The notes under the pieces: generated by a model | Told to the model about the DNA's origin: nothing | The model's input: only the letters and a program-made list of their open reading frames with translations | Databases searched by the model: none | Translations under genes and position numbers: made by a program | In this document: positions 8,159 to 16,353 of the stretch, piece by piece | Numbering within the stretch: the first letter of the stretch is position 1 | Layout of the letters: the number at the start of each line of letters is the position of its first letter | Assembly: GCA_003640645.1 (NCBI GenBank) | Contig: QGHH01000007.1 | Location: 62,001 to 126,000 of the forward strand | From: Fredinandcohnia aciditolerans | GTDB taxonomy: Bacteria; Bacillota; Bacilli; Bacillales; Bacillaceae_L | Reading direction: 5' to 3' | Length of the DNA: 64,000 nucleotides

Positions 8159-8995
8159 TTATTCTGCTGCTGGTTGATTTTGAATAGCCGAATCCATAAT
8201 ACTTGTACGTTCTTCTTCTGAGATACCTGATAAAATCTCATTTATTTTTTCTGTTAATCCGCTGCCCTTTTGAAGTCCGACAGCAATTGCTGTATCATCT
8301 TCTGAAGTTTCAAATCCATCTTCAAATTCCACCATCACAAAATTTTCATTAGCAGATGAAGCACTAATACCCTCTGGACGTTCTGACACGTAACCATCAA
8401 TCATTCCTGATTCAAGTGCTACTCTCATTGCTGGGAAGTTGTCCATCGCCGTTTTCTTTTCGACACCTTCAATTTGGTCGATTACTGTATAGTGGAATGT
8501 ATTTAATTGAGCAGTAATTTTTGCTCCTTTAAAATCTTGGATAGACGTAGAACCTTCATAAGTGCTGCCTTTTTTCACAACCATAACTAAATTTGAAGTA
8601 TAGTAATTATCCGAAAAATCGATTGTTTCTTTTCGTTCTGCTGTTGGTGACATACCAGCTATGATTGCATCAATTTTGCCTGATGTTAAAGCTGGTACAA
8701 GACCATCCCACTCTGTTTTAACAATCACTAATTTTTTACCTAATCCTTCAGCTATTTTTTTTGCAATTTCCACATCATATCCGCCTGCATACTCTGCAGA
8801 ACCGTCTATTTTTACTGCACCATTTGAATCATCATTTTGAGTCCAGTTAAACGGTGCATATCCAGCCTCAAGACCTACCTTAAAAGTATTATCTTCTGAT
8901 GACCCAGAATCCGAACTAGTACTTGTTCCACACCCTGCTAATAATAGAATGGTAGAAATGGTTAAAACGAAAAATAATGTTAATTTGCTCCTCAT
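8159..8995 (-). CDS. amino acid ABC transporter substrate-binding lipoprotein (probable lysine)
   Basis: This 278-residue extracellular binding protein has a lipoprotein signal with lipobox LLAGC (Cys about 22), so it is anchored on the outer face of the membrane. It shows SBP_bac_3 features: GLEAGYAPFNW, the GGYDVEIAKKIAEGLGK segment and the DAIIAGMSPTAERKETIDFSDNYY region that lines the ligand site. It is the first gene behind the lysine riboswitch, and its product should decide the substrate. A stop-proximal stretch of acidic and Gln residues ends the protein. Confidence 0.92.
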   Translation of the reverse strand: MRSKLTLFFVLTISTILLLAGCGTSTSSDSGSSEDNTFKVGLEAGYAPFNWTQNDDSNGAVKIDGSAEYAGGYDVEIAKKIAEGLGKKLVIVKTEWDGLVPALTSGKIDAIIAGMSPTAERKETIDFSDNYYTSNLVMVVKKGSTYEGSTSIQDFKGAKITAQLNTFHYTVIDQIEGVEKKTAMDNFPAMRVALESGMIDGYVSERPEGISASSANENFVMVEFEDGFETSEDDTAIAVGLQKGSGLTEKINEILSGISEEERTSIMDSAIQNQPAAE

Positions 8996-9029
8996 GCTGT
9001 TTCTCCTCCGTATTCTTATAAATTACGAC

Positions 9030-9058
9030 AAAAAACGACCTGAGATATACTCAGGTCG
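9030..9058 (-). terminator. riboswitch expression-platform terminator
   Basis: The eight-base arms 9036-9043 and 9051-9058 are followed by six Ts on the minus strand, 35 bases before the binding-protein start. This is the terminator expected to form when lysine is bound. Confidence 0.9.
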
Positions 9059-9272
9059 CAGTAAATTTGCCCTAAGGTCCTCTCTTTTATCTCAAATGAG
9101 ATAGCACAACTCAATAAACTGGGGGTTTATTGAGACAGTCCTGCAGCTATTAACTGCAGACCCAGCATGTAATATTGAGGGTATTACAAACTTCGGCGAC
9201 ATTTCCTTCTCCCTAGCATCACTGTTTCCTCAAACTCCACTAAAGACTGTTAAATATCGCGCCTCTACCTCA
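9059..9272 (-). ncRNA. lysine riboswitch (L-box) leader
   Basis: Read on the minus strand, the leader has the L-box hallmarks: GAGGTAGAGGCGCGA at its 5' end, GTCGCCGAAG in the middle, GCTGGGTCTGCAG then GCAGGACTGTC, and a closing GCTATCTCA. The P1 helix pairs 9265-9272 with 9097-9104. The terminator at 9030-9058 follows. It should shut off the ABC transporter when lysine is plentiful. Confidence 0.93.
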
Positions 9273-9307
9273 CTAGTAAAAGTGAGGCCTTATTTAATTG
9301 TGTTTTT

Positions 9308-9337
9308 ATACTACAATAGTAACTACTAATCAGTCAA
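9308..9337 (-). promoter_or_regulatory. promoter of the lysine transporter operon
   Basis: The minus strand has TTGACT at 9337-9332, an 18-base spacer and TAGTAT at 9313-9308. Transcription would start near 9301, just before the riboswitch. Confidence 0.6.
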
Positions 9338-9517
9338 CTACTAATTATTAGAAAATCCAGTAACTACTGTTTTAAATGAGATATATAAAAAAACAAGCTA
9401 TCTATATCGTGTTCTTATTATAAGAAATGGACAAAATATACATTGAAATCACATATAAAAGAGGTTACTATACCGAGAGTATGTACATAATGTTAAAAAT
9501 ACACCAGGAGGTTACAT

Positions 9518-10699
9518 ATGCAATATGCTCTTTCAGTTTTAGGTATTTTTGTTGTTTTGTTTTTGGCTTGGTTGGCAAGTTCCAACCGAAAAGAGGTAAA
9601 ATATAAACCGATTCTCATCATGATTGTCATCCAAATTATTTTATCAATATTACTGTTAAATACTAAATTTGGTTTCATTATCATCCAGGGAATCTCTGCT
9701 TTTTTTAATAAACTGCTTGAATATGCAGGTGAAGGGATTTCCTTTGTGTTTGGTGGAATGGCGAACGATGGAGAGGCTCCATTCTTTTTAACTGTATTGC
9801 TTCCAATCGTATTTATTTCAGTATTAATCGGTATTCTCCAGTATCTGAAAATTTTACCATTCATTATGAATGGGATTGGATGGTTATTAAGTAAAGTAAA
9901 CGGGATGGGTAGACTTGAATCTTATAATGCAGTTGCTTCATTGATGGTCGGGCAATCGGAAGTTTTCATCACACTAAAAAAGCAATTAGGCCTGCTATCC
10001 AAACAACGGTTGTATACCCTATGTGCTTCCGCGATGTCAACAGTTTCAATGTCCATTGTCGGCGCTTATATGACAATGCTAAAGCCAGAATATGTTGTCA
10101 CAGCTGTAGTGTTAAATTTATTTGGCGGGTTTATTATCGCTTCTATCGTTAATCCGTACGAAGTAAATCCAGATGAGGATATAATCGAAATCCGCGATCA
10201 GAAAAAACAATCCTTCTTTGAAATGATTGGAGAATATATCCTTGATGGTTTCAAGGTTGCAGTTATTGTCGGTGCCATGTTAATTGGTTTTATTGCCTTA
10301 ATGGCTGGAATCAATCATGTATTTGAACTAGTATTCACCATTTCATTCCAAACGCTATTAGGTTACCTTTTTTCTCCAATTGCTCTTATTATGGGGATTC
10401 CTTTATCAGAAGCAGTTAGTGCTGGAGGAATTATGGCGACAAAACTCGTGACAAATGAGTTTGTTGCGATGATGGATTTATCTGGAGGAAATCACCAATT
10501 TAGTGAACGGACACTTGGTATTCTGTCTGTATTCCTTGTTTCCTTTGCCAATTTCTCATCAATCGGGATTATTACCGGGGCGGTGAAAAGTCTAAATGAA
10601 GAGCAAGGGAATGTCGTTGCTGGGTTTGGTTTGAAACTTTTATATGGTGCCACACTAGTAAGCATACTTTCAGGTATTATTGTTAGTTTCGTTTTATAA
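9518..10699 (+). CDS. nupC: concentrative nucleoside transporter, NupC family
   Basis: This 393-residue integral membrane protein imports nucleosides with a cation (CNT family). The start fits AGGAGG 7 bases upstream of the ATG at 9518. The usual features are present: an N-terminal helix, the gating region FVFGGM near residue 78, the core [16 protein letters not shown] around residue 145, the [12 protein letters not shown] helix, and the C-terminal [15 protein letters not shown] segment. The length is typical. It stands alone, divergent from the lysine transporter, with its own terminator. Which nucleosides it prefers cannot be read from the sequence. Confidence 0.93.
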   Translation: MQYALSVLGIFVVLFLAWLASSNRKEVKYKPILIMIVIQIILSILLLNTKFGFIIIQGISAFFNKLLEYAGEGISFVFGGMANDGEAPFFLTVLLPIVFISVLIGILQYLKILPFIMNGIGWLLSKVNGMGRLESYNAVASLMVGQSEVFITLKKQLGLLSKQRLYTLCASAMSTVSMSIVGAYMTMLKPEYVVTAVVLNLFGGFIIASIVNPYEVNPDEDIIEIRDQKKQSFFEMIGEYILDGFKVAVIVGAMLIGFIALMAGINHVFELVFTISFQTLLGYLFSPIALIMGIPLSEAVSAGGIMATKLVTNEFVAMMDLSGGNHQFSERTLGILSVFLVSFANFSSIGIITGAVKSLNEEQGNVVAGFGLKLLYGATLVSILSGIIVSFVL

Positions 10700-10722
10700 A
10701 AAACAACGTTTAAAAAAGCCCC

Positions 10723-10760
10723 AAAAAGGAACCCACTCAGTTTCAAGTGGGTTCCTTTTT
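10723..10760. terminator. intrinsic terminator after nupC
   Basis: Fifteen-base arms (10723-10737 with 10746-10760) with a T-run on the plus strand. The A-run on the left makes it usable in both directions. Confidence 0.9.
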
Positions 10761-10836
10761 TAATTTTTCCGATTTCGGTTTTTAAGGTTTCTACTTAGCA
10801 AATTAATTCAACTGATGGCTGATTCTGCAGGAAACG

Positions 10837-10879
10837 TTAACTTATTCAGATTGGCTTGAGACCCTGCTGAATAAGTTAA
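10837..10879 (-). repeat. perfect 13-bp inverted repeat at the uxaA-type stop codon
   Basis: TTAACTTATTCAG at 10837-10849 is the exact complement of 10867-10879. The right arm overlaps the stop codon of the adjacent gene. No T-run follows. A near-identical pair of arms occurs at the kdgT stop (13851-13864 and 13940-13953), so this is not a chance terminator. Confidence 0.7.
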
Positions 10880-12045
10880 AAGGTCGGTCCTATTCTCCAA
10901 ATTCCAAAGTCGTTTTGCTTCAAAATTTCTGATTTTGTCAGTTTTCCTGACGAGACAGATTTTATTTCATCAAAGATAGATTGTCCAACTGTTTGAACCG
11001 TCTCTTTACCTTCAATAATTGTTCCAGCATTCAAATCCATATTATCTCTCATACTATTAAACATTGGTGTATTTGTTGAAATTTTAATAACAGGAGCAAT
11101 CGGTGAACCCGTTGGCGTACCACGACCAGTTGTAAAGAGAACCACCTGTGCACCTCCCGCGACCATTCCTGTAAGCTGTTCGATGTCCTGCCCTGGAGTA
11201 TCCATCCAGACAAGTCCCTTTTTAGTTGGAATCTCTGCATAGTCAACCAGTTCTTGAAGCAGACTTGTGCCTGACTTTGTAGCTGCTCCAAGTGACTTTT
11301 CCTCAAGTGAACTTAACCCACCAGCGATATTTCCTGGCGTAGGGTTACCAGTGCGGATATCAATCCCCATCATAAGCGCCCGACCTTCTGCCTGCTTAAT
11401 CTTTTCATATACTCGTCTGGCAGTATGGTCATCAACCGCTCGGTTAGCAAGTAAATGTTCGGCACCGATTAATTCTGTCGTTTCTGCAAGGATTGCTGTT
11501 CCGCCTGCTTTTACAATTAAATCACTCACATGGCCAACCGCAGGGTTCGCAGATAAGCCAGAACATGCATCCGAACCACCGCATTCCGTTCCAATGATCA
11601 ATTCACTAACATGACAAGGCTCCCTCATAATTGCAGAGGCATCCTGAACCATCTTTGCTGCAACTTTGGCTGCGTTAGCGATCGTTTGCAAGGTGCCTCC
11701 ATTTTCCTGGATGGAAACAGTCTCAACTGGCTTTCCGCTTTTAGCAATCTCTTCTGCTACACTTCTTGCTTGATGTGTTTCACAGCCTAAACCTAGCACG
11801 ACTACGCCATACACATTTGGATTAAGGCCAACACCAACATAGGTTCGGAAGGTTTGATCATAATCCACTCCAACCTGTGTACAGCCATGTTGATGAATAA
11901 AACTAACAGTCCCATGTACAAGCTGAGTAACTTGGTATGCAGCTTGGGTCGCACAGGTGATAGTTGGAAGAATCAATACATGATTACGAACCCCAACTTT
12001 TCCATCCGGACGTCTATACCCCATAAAATATTCTTGATTATTCAT
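10876..12045 (-). CDS. UxaA/GarD-family dehydratase, large (C-terminal) subunit
   Basis: This 389-residue catalytic part belongs to the altronate/galactarate dehydratase family, which removes water from sugar-acid-like 2,3-dihydroxy acids using a metal. It begins with GYRRPDGKVGVRNHVLILPT and carries the conserved segments HQHGCTQVG, GLGCET, GTECGGSDACSGLSANPAVG and GGAQVVLFTTGRGTPTGSPIAPVIK. The small SAF-domain subunit is encoded just upstream with an 8-base overlap, so the enzyme is split as in many Gram-positives. It is co-transcribed with a LarA-like enzyme, a 2-keto-3-deoxygluconate-type permease and glycerate kinase. I cannot tell the exact substrate. Confidence 0.85.
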   Translation of the reverse strand: MNNQEYFMGYRRPDGKVGVRNHVLILPTITCATQAAYQVTQLVHGTVSFIHQHGCTQVGVDYDQTFRTYVGVGLNPNVYGVVVLGLGCETHQARSVAEEIAKSGKPVETVSIQENGGTLQTIANAAKVAAKMVQDASAIMREPCHVSELIIGTECGGSDACSGLSANPAVGHVSDLIVKAGGTAILAETTELIGAEHLLANRAVDDHTARRVYEKIKQAEGRALMMGIDIRTGNPTPGNIAGGLSSLEEKSLGAATKSGTSLLQELVDYAEIPTKKGLVWMDTPGQDIEQLTGMVAGGAQVVLFTTGRGTPTGSPIAPVIKISTNTPMFNSMRDNMDLNAGTIIEGKETVQTVGQSIFDEIKSVSSGKLTKSEILKQNDFGIWRIGPTF

Positions 12046-12337
12046 TTATATCCCCCCTACCACGTGTTCCTTCAAGATTGTGTACATGGACATGCTCTCC
12101 TACCTCAATATCACATGAAGCAACACCTATGATTTCACCGTATTTATAAATCTTTTCACCCTTTTTAATAGAATCAACGGCAAATTTGTGCCCAAAAGGA
12201 ATGGAGTGTAAGAGTTGTACATCAATTTTCCTATCACCATACGAAGCAGTAACAAAGATATTAGCCTCTAAATCTACTAAAACGGTCGCAACATTATCTC
12301 TCTCATTCATTAATACAGCCGAAAAACTTTGAGACAT
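12038..12337 (-). CDS. UxaA-family dehydratase, small SAF-domain (N-terminal) subunit
   Basis: This 99-residue SAF-domain protein corresponds to the N-terminal domain of altronate dehydratase. It contains the HSIPFGHKFAVDSIKKGEKIYKYGEIIGVA pattern (split here around residues 44-73) and the closing GEHVHVHNLEGTRGRGD motif that forms part of the active site. AGGAGG precedes the ATG at 12337. It overlaps the large-subunit gene by 8 bases, indicating translational coupling. Confidence 0.87.
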   Translation of the reverse strand: MSQSFSAVLMNERDNVATVLVDLEANIFVTASYGDRKIDVQLLHSIPFGHKFAVDSIKKGEKIYKYGEIIGVASCDIEVGEHVHVHNLEGTRGRGDINE

Positions 12338-12352
12338 GACTTAGCCCTCCTA

Positions 12353-13621
12353 TTAATCCTCAGAATCAACATACGGTATAGTTAATGGCCCTAACGGTAG
12401 TACCGCTACAGACATGTCTTTCCCATACTTTTCTTTAAGCAGTTCTAACGTTTGTTCAATATTGTGTGTTGGCTTCAACATTGCCTGTGTCACTTGTTCA
12501 TCTGTAAGTAGTGAATACACATAAACATCAGCCCACACTTGAATTACAGCCTGCTTTTGAACTTGCCACTGGTCAAATGTCTTAAACTCTGGATCATTGA
12601 TCATATCTAGGATTTCCTGTGGAGACTTGGCCATTTTTAAGATGTCCGCGTAATTCCCATGGCTTGGAAGCCCATCTGAACATTCTGAAGCGACAATGAT
12701 CGCTCCCCCTTTTTTCACAATTTTATGAGCAGCACTCATACCTTTTACGGCCTGGTACAGATTCTGATCGAGTGGATAGCCAGAATTTGATGTTATGACT
12801 ACATCAAAGCGTTGTTCACATTTCGTCATTGCGTGTTCTTTTGCATATTCACAACCTTTGTCATGAGCGGCAATTAATTCCCCAGCAAACACATTTGTAA
12901 TCTGCTTATCACGATTCAAAGTGACATTCAGCATAAAATGCGGTTTACACATCATGTTGATTTCCCTTGTCATCTCCTGAAGAGGGTTATTCACCATATT
13001 TCCCCATGTTGCTAACGGATCACCAATCATTCGTGCATTATGGAAGGTCATGATCGTTTCAATTCCTGCAATCCCTGGCATGATTCCTTTTGGTCCACCT
13101 GAAAAGCCAGCAAAAAAGTGAGGCTCGATAAAACCTGTTACGATTCGAAAATCTGCTTCAACGTATTCTTTGTTTAAATAAACGTCACAACCAAATTTAC
13201 TATGCCCTACTTTGACAAGCGTTTCCTTATCATGACAATGGTTATTAATAATCCGAATGTTATCTACAACCCATTGCCCTAACATTTGAACGAACTCTTC
13301 CTCCGTTTGATCACGATGCGTTCCCGTTCCATTAATAATCACAAAGTTTTCAAGAGGAACATGATTTAATTCCTTAATTAAAGCCGGAACAAGTTTTTCA
13401 TTAGGCGTTGGCCGAGTAATGTCACTAATAACGATGGCTACTTTATCTGTTGCTTTCACCATTTCTGCTAAAGGAGGTGATCCAATTGGATTTTTGAGGG
13501 CTTCTTGTAATGCTCCCATTTCATCAGCAAGACCTGAGGGGTTTTGTGGTTCTAAAATAAGAGCATCGTCCGGGACATTAATTGTTAAATTTTCTTTTCC
13601 ATAAAGTAATGTTGTTTGCAT
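12353..13621 (-). CDS. larA: LarA-family nickel-pincer hydroxyacid racemase/epimerase
   Basis: This 422-residue enzyme belongs to the lactate racemase superfamily, which interconverts 2-hydroxyacids with the nickel-pincer nucleotide cofactor. The visible motifs are SDITRPTP (66-73), a His-rich NNHCHD (126-131), EPHFFAGFSGGPK with His168 and Lys178, and His194. The spacings His-10-Lys-16-His equal those of the cofactor-binding residues of the L. plantarum enzyme, so it should be active. No LarB/LarC/LarE maturation genes lie in the window. Being in an operon with a sugar-acid dehydratase and permease, it more likely epimerises a sugar acid than lactate. AAAGGAG precedes the ATG. Confidence 0.85.
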   Translation of the reverse strand: MQTTLLYGKENLTINVPDDALILEPQNPSGLADEMGALQEALKNPIGSPPLAEMVKATDKVAIVISDITRPTPNEKLVPALIKELNHVPLENFVIINGTGTHRDQTEEEFVQMLGQWVVDNIRIINNHCHDKETLVKVGHSKFGCDVYLNKEYVEADFRIVTGFIEPHFFAGFSGGPKGIMPGIAGIETIMTFHNARMIGDPLATWGNMVNNPLQEMTREINMMCKPHFMLNVTLNRDKQITNVFAGELIAAHDKGCEYAKEHAMTKCEQRFDVVITSNSGYPLDQNLYQAVKGMSAAHKIVKKGGAIIVASECSDGLPSHGNYADILKMAKSPQEILDMINDPEFKTFDQWQVQKQAVIQVWADVYVYSLLTDEQVTQAMLKPTHNIEQTLELLKEKYGKDMSVAVLPLGPLTIPYVDSED

Positions 13622-13700
13622 TTTTTTCTCCTTTTCAAATCATGATGTGGTTAATAAATAACCACCCCTAGCCTTAATTGGCCAGGGGTGTAGGGTGGTT

Positions 13701-13866
13701 ATCAAATACGCCTTGGCGTATTTGCTGCCCGATTTTTAGGCCCACAGGAAGTGGGTCATAAAGACGTTGCCACAGGACGTGGCGTTCTTAGTCTTTGAAC
13801 TTACTGTCTCGAAAAACTACCTTTAAAAAATCGTGGCATCCGCCAGAGGCTATAACTTTATTCAGT
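13701..13866 (-). repeat. structured multi-hairpin element, copy 1
   Basis: This 166-base element is about 85% identical by eye to 39348-39510. It holds a 10-bp palindromic hairpin (CAAATACGCC/GGCGTATTTG, 13703-13724), a closing helix CGATTTTT/AAAAATCG (13730-13737 with 13825-13833), a CCCAC/GTGGG hairpin, and a two-level hairpin AAAGAC(GCCAC...GTGGC)GTCTTT. It fills the gap between kdgT and the larA-type gene, and its right end is flanked by inverted arms at 13851-13864 and 13940-13953 next to the kdgT stop. It has no coding capacity. See findings. Confidence 0.8.
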
Positions 13867-13949
13867 CAGGGTTTATATCCCCAATGAATTTATTCCTTTT
13901 ATAACATAATTTAAATACACATAAGAGTGGGGATCCTTAATGAATAAAG

Positions 13950-15059
13950 TTATACTGGTACTCCAGGGTCTTTTGGCGCTCCGGGATTTTCCAGTTTCGC
14001 ATCAATGCCTTTACTTCTTTGGTATTTATCCATTAGTATAACAGCAATTGGACAAAGAATGGCCGTCGTTAATACAGATATTGATATTTGCATCGTAGCA
14101 ATGTTCGCAATATCCTGATAGGCTTGAGCTTCAGCAGCACTCATCATACCAGAACCAGCTGCAACAGTCGCAGCCGCTGCAATTGCTGCCGGTGTACCTA
14201 CTGCATTTCCCGCTGTAGATGCTTCAGCCACCGGGGCAATTTGACTTTTCTCTCTAAACAGCTTAAACACGAGAATACCCGTTAATCCTGTTAATACGGT
14301 TGTCATAATTCCTAGAAGTAATCCAGCGCCAACAACGCTAGGGTTGAAGAATGTCATAAAGTTCATTCCTGCACCAAGTGCAAATGCAAAGAATGGAACC
14401 GGTAAAATTTCTCCTGGAGCCAAGAATTCACGAATTTCAGGGTCAAGATTTCCTAGAAGCATTCCTAAAGCAATTGGTAATAATACTGCGATAAAAGCAA
14501 TAATTGGGAATTTGGAACCTAATAGGCCCAGTGACATTAACGTAAAAAACGGTCCATCGTTTAATGATAGGACAGATACTGCACCTACATCCGACCTGTT
14601 TCCATATTGACCTGTTAAGGCAGCATACATCCCACCGTTTCCATTTGTCATTGCAGCAATGATTGCTAATGTCGATAAACCAAGTAAACCATTCATAGGG
14701 TCAAAAAAGTACCCAAACAAAAGTCCAACAGCAAGCCCAGTTAAATATTTAGATGTTGTCAGCAATACTCCTTTTTTCAAAGCAATCCCACCGACTCTAA
14801 GATTCATCTGGCTACCTGCGCAAAATAGGAATAATGCAATTAATGTTAATGCACCATTTTTAAATAATTGTTCAGAAAATCCACCAATCCGTAAAAACTC
14901 ATAATGACCATCGGCAGTTGGAGCAACCCCCAAAGATTTTAAAACATCCATAACTGCTGGAATGTGCATTTGATCGACTGTATTAAATAACGCCCCTAGC
15001 ATTAAAGGTACAACCATCAATCCACCTGGTACTTTCTCAATTGTTTGCTTGATTTTCAT
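13950..15059 (-). CDS. kdgT: 2-keto-3-deoxygluconate permease, KdgT family
   Basis: This membrane protein of about 369 residues and ten helices imports 2-keto-3-deoxygluconate or a related acid by cation symport. It starts MKIKQTIEKVPGGLMVVPL, closely like the family N-terminus, and has NGNGGMYAALTGQYG and the LGNLDPEIREFLAPG loop plus the AGNAVGTPAAIAAAA segment. The ATG at 15059 is preferred over the one at 15065, because AGGGGG is then 9 rather than 3 bases away. The start overlaps the end of the glycerate kinase gene, so the two are translationally coupled. Confidence 0.9.
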   Translation of the reverse strand: MKIKQTIEKVPGGLMVVPLMLGALFNTVDQMHIPAVMDVLKSLGVAPTADGHYEFLRIGGFSEQLFKNGALTLIALFLFCAGSQMNLRVGGIALKKGVLLTTSKYLTGLAVGLLFGYFFDPMNGLLGLSTLAIIAAMTNGNGGMYAALTGQYGNRSDVGAVSVLSLNDGPFFTLMSLGLLGSKFPIIAFIAVLLPIALGMLLGNLDPEIREFLAPGEILPVPFFAFALGAGMNFMTFFNPSVVGAGLLLGIMTTVLTGLTGILVFKLFREKSQIAPVAEASTAGNAVGTPAAIAAAATVAAGSGMMSAAEAQAYQDIANIATMQISISVLTTAILCPIAVILMDKYQRSKGIDAKLENPGAPKDPGVPV

Positions 15060-16206
15060 CCCCATTTACCCCCTCTTTATTGAAAAAATAAGTGCGGCTA
15101 ACTTGCTCAGCTGTAAGTTCTAACAATTTTTTTGATTCTTTCATCGCTTCGTCTAAGTTTATTGGACGATTTATTATGCTAAAAACCCCTATAATTCCAT
15201 ATTGGTATAATGTTTGAATTCTTTCTCCAATAGAACCCGCGATAATGATCGTTGGTATATTAAGCTTCTTTGCTGTTTGGGCCACCCCCATGGGAGTTTT
15301 TCCATAAGCTGTTTGAAAATCCACCTGACCTTCCCCAGTAATTACAAGGTCAGCCCCTTTTAGATTTTCTTCAAGCTTGGAGTATTCAATTACGACATCC
15401 ACCCCTCTTTTCATAGTGGATGGAAAAAATGCTTGAAAGGCTCCTCCAATTCCTCCCGCAGCCCCAGCTCCCGGTCTTTCATGCAACCGGATCCCCGTTA
15501 CTTGTTCCACTACATTGCCCCAATGTGTAAGGTTTTTGTCGAGGATTCGAACCATTTCATCTGTAGCTCCTTTTTGCGGTCCAAACACATGAGAAGCTCC
15601 CTTTTCACCCACGAGTGGATTTTCCACATCAGAGGCAATTAAAAAATGACTTTCTTTGATTCGTTTATCAAAATGATCCATTCGTACTTCATGAATTTGA
15701 TTTAACGCACCACCACCAAAGCCAATTTCCTTTCCTGACTTGTCCAAAATTTGCATACCAAGAGCCTGTAGCATCCCAACACCACCATCATTTGTGGCAG
15801 ATCCACCAATGGCTAAGACAAAATTTCGATACCCTCCATCAAGTGCTTTCTTAATTAATTCTCCAGTACCAAACGTCGTTGCTGTAAGAGGATCCCGCTC
15901 AGAACGACTAATTAAATCCAAGCCGGATGCACTAGCCATTTCTATAATGCATGTCTCTTCATCACCTAGCACCCCGAAAGATGCTTCGATTGGTTTACCA
16001 AGGGGACCTGTAACAGTAGCTGAAACTTTATGTCCTTTTGTCGAAGAAACGAGATTTTCCATCGTTCCTTCTCCTCCATCCGCCACAGGTATTAACTTCG
16101 TTTCCGCATTCGGATATGCATTTTTTATTCCTTTTTCAATTGATAAGGCCGCTTCCATTGCAGTTACACTGCCCTTAAAGGAATCTGGCGCAATTATGAT
16201 TTTGAT
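15037..16206 (-). CDS. glxK: glycerate kinase (GlxK/GarK family), apparent ATC start
   Basis: This enzyme phosphorylates glycerate and feeds lower glycolysis. The body is typical: PVADGGEGTMENL, IGGSATNDGGVGMLQALG, SDVENPLVGEKGASHVFGPQKGA (split), ITGEGQVDFQTAYGKTP. The first ATG in frame (16158) would remove the conserved N-terminus. Upstream of it the frame encodes KIIIAPDSFKGSVTA, the invariant start of the family, and the codon where Met is expected is ATC at 16206-16204, seven bases after GGGAGGGG. No ATG, GTG or TTG exists between that codon and the upstream stop. From 16206 the protein has 389 residues, the usual length. Either a rare ATC start or an ATG-to-ATC change is implied. Confidence 0.88.
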   Translation of the reverse strand: MKIIIAPDSFKGSVTAMEAALSIEKGIKNAYPNAETKLIPVADGGEGTMENLVSSTKGHKVSATVTGPLGKPIEASFGVLGDEETCIIEMASASGLDLISRSERDPLTATTFGTGELIKKALDGGYRNFVLAIGGSATNDGGVGMLQALGMQILDKSGKEIGFGGGALNQIHEVRMDHFDKRIKESHFLIASDVENPLVGEKGASHVFGPQKGATDEMVRILDKNLTHWGNVVEQVTGIRLHERPGAGAAGGIGGAFQAFFPSTMKRGVDVVIEYSKLEENLKGADLVITGEGQVDFQTAYGKTPMGVAQTAKKLNIPTIIIAGSIGERIQTLYQYGIIGVFSIINRPINLDEAMKESKKLLELTAEQVSRTYFFNKEGVNGDENQANN

Positions 16207-16223
16207 TTTGTGTCCCCTCCCAA

Positions 16224-16237
16224 CGCAAGCGCTTACA
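16224..16237 (-). promoter_or_regulatory. cre-like catabolite control site
   Basis: The minus strand reads TGTAAGCGCTTGCG, which matches 13 of 14 positions of TGNAARCGNWWNCA. It lies between a TATAAT-like -10 (about 16253-16258, minus strand) and the ribosome binding site of glxK, a position where CcpA would block transcription. Confidence 0.7.
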
Positions 16238-16353
16238 ATATTCTGTTTATTTAATTATAATGGACTTGCTTCAATTCTTCTTTATCTGTAGAATACAAAT
16301 AATTATATAAATTCTAATATTTTTTTGTACTCAATAACCAAAAGGAGAATTTG

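Noticed and set aside
9301-9517. Purine riboswitch before the nucleoside transporter
   Set aside because: None of the conserved purine-aptamer loop sequences is present in this A+T-rich gap.
13622-13949. Transposon or insertion sequence in the larA-kdgT gap
   Set aside because: There is no transposase frame, only a structured repeat; it may be non-autonomous, which is handled as a finding.
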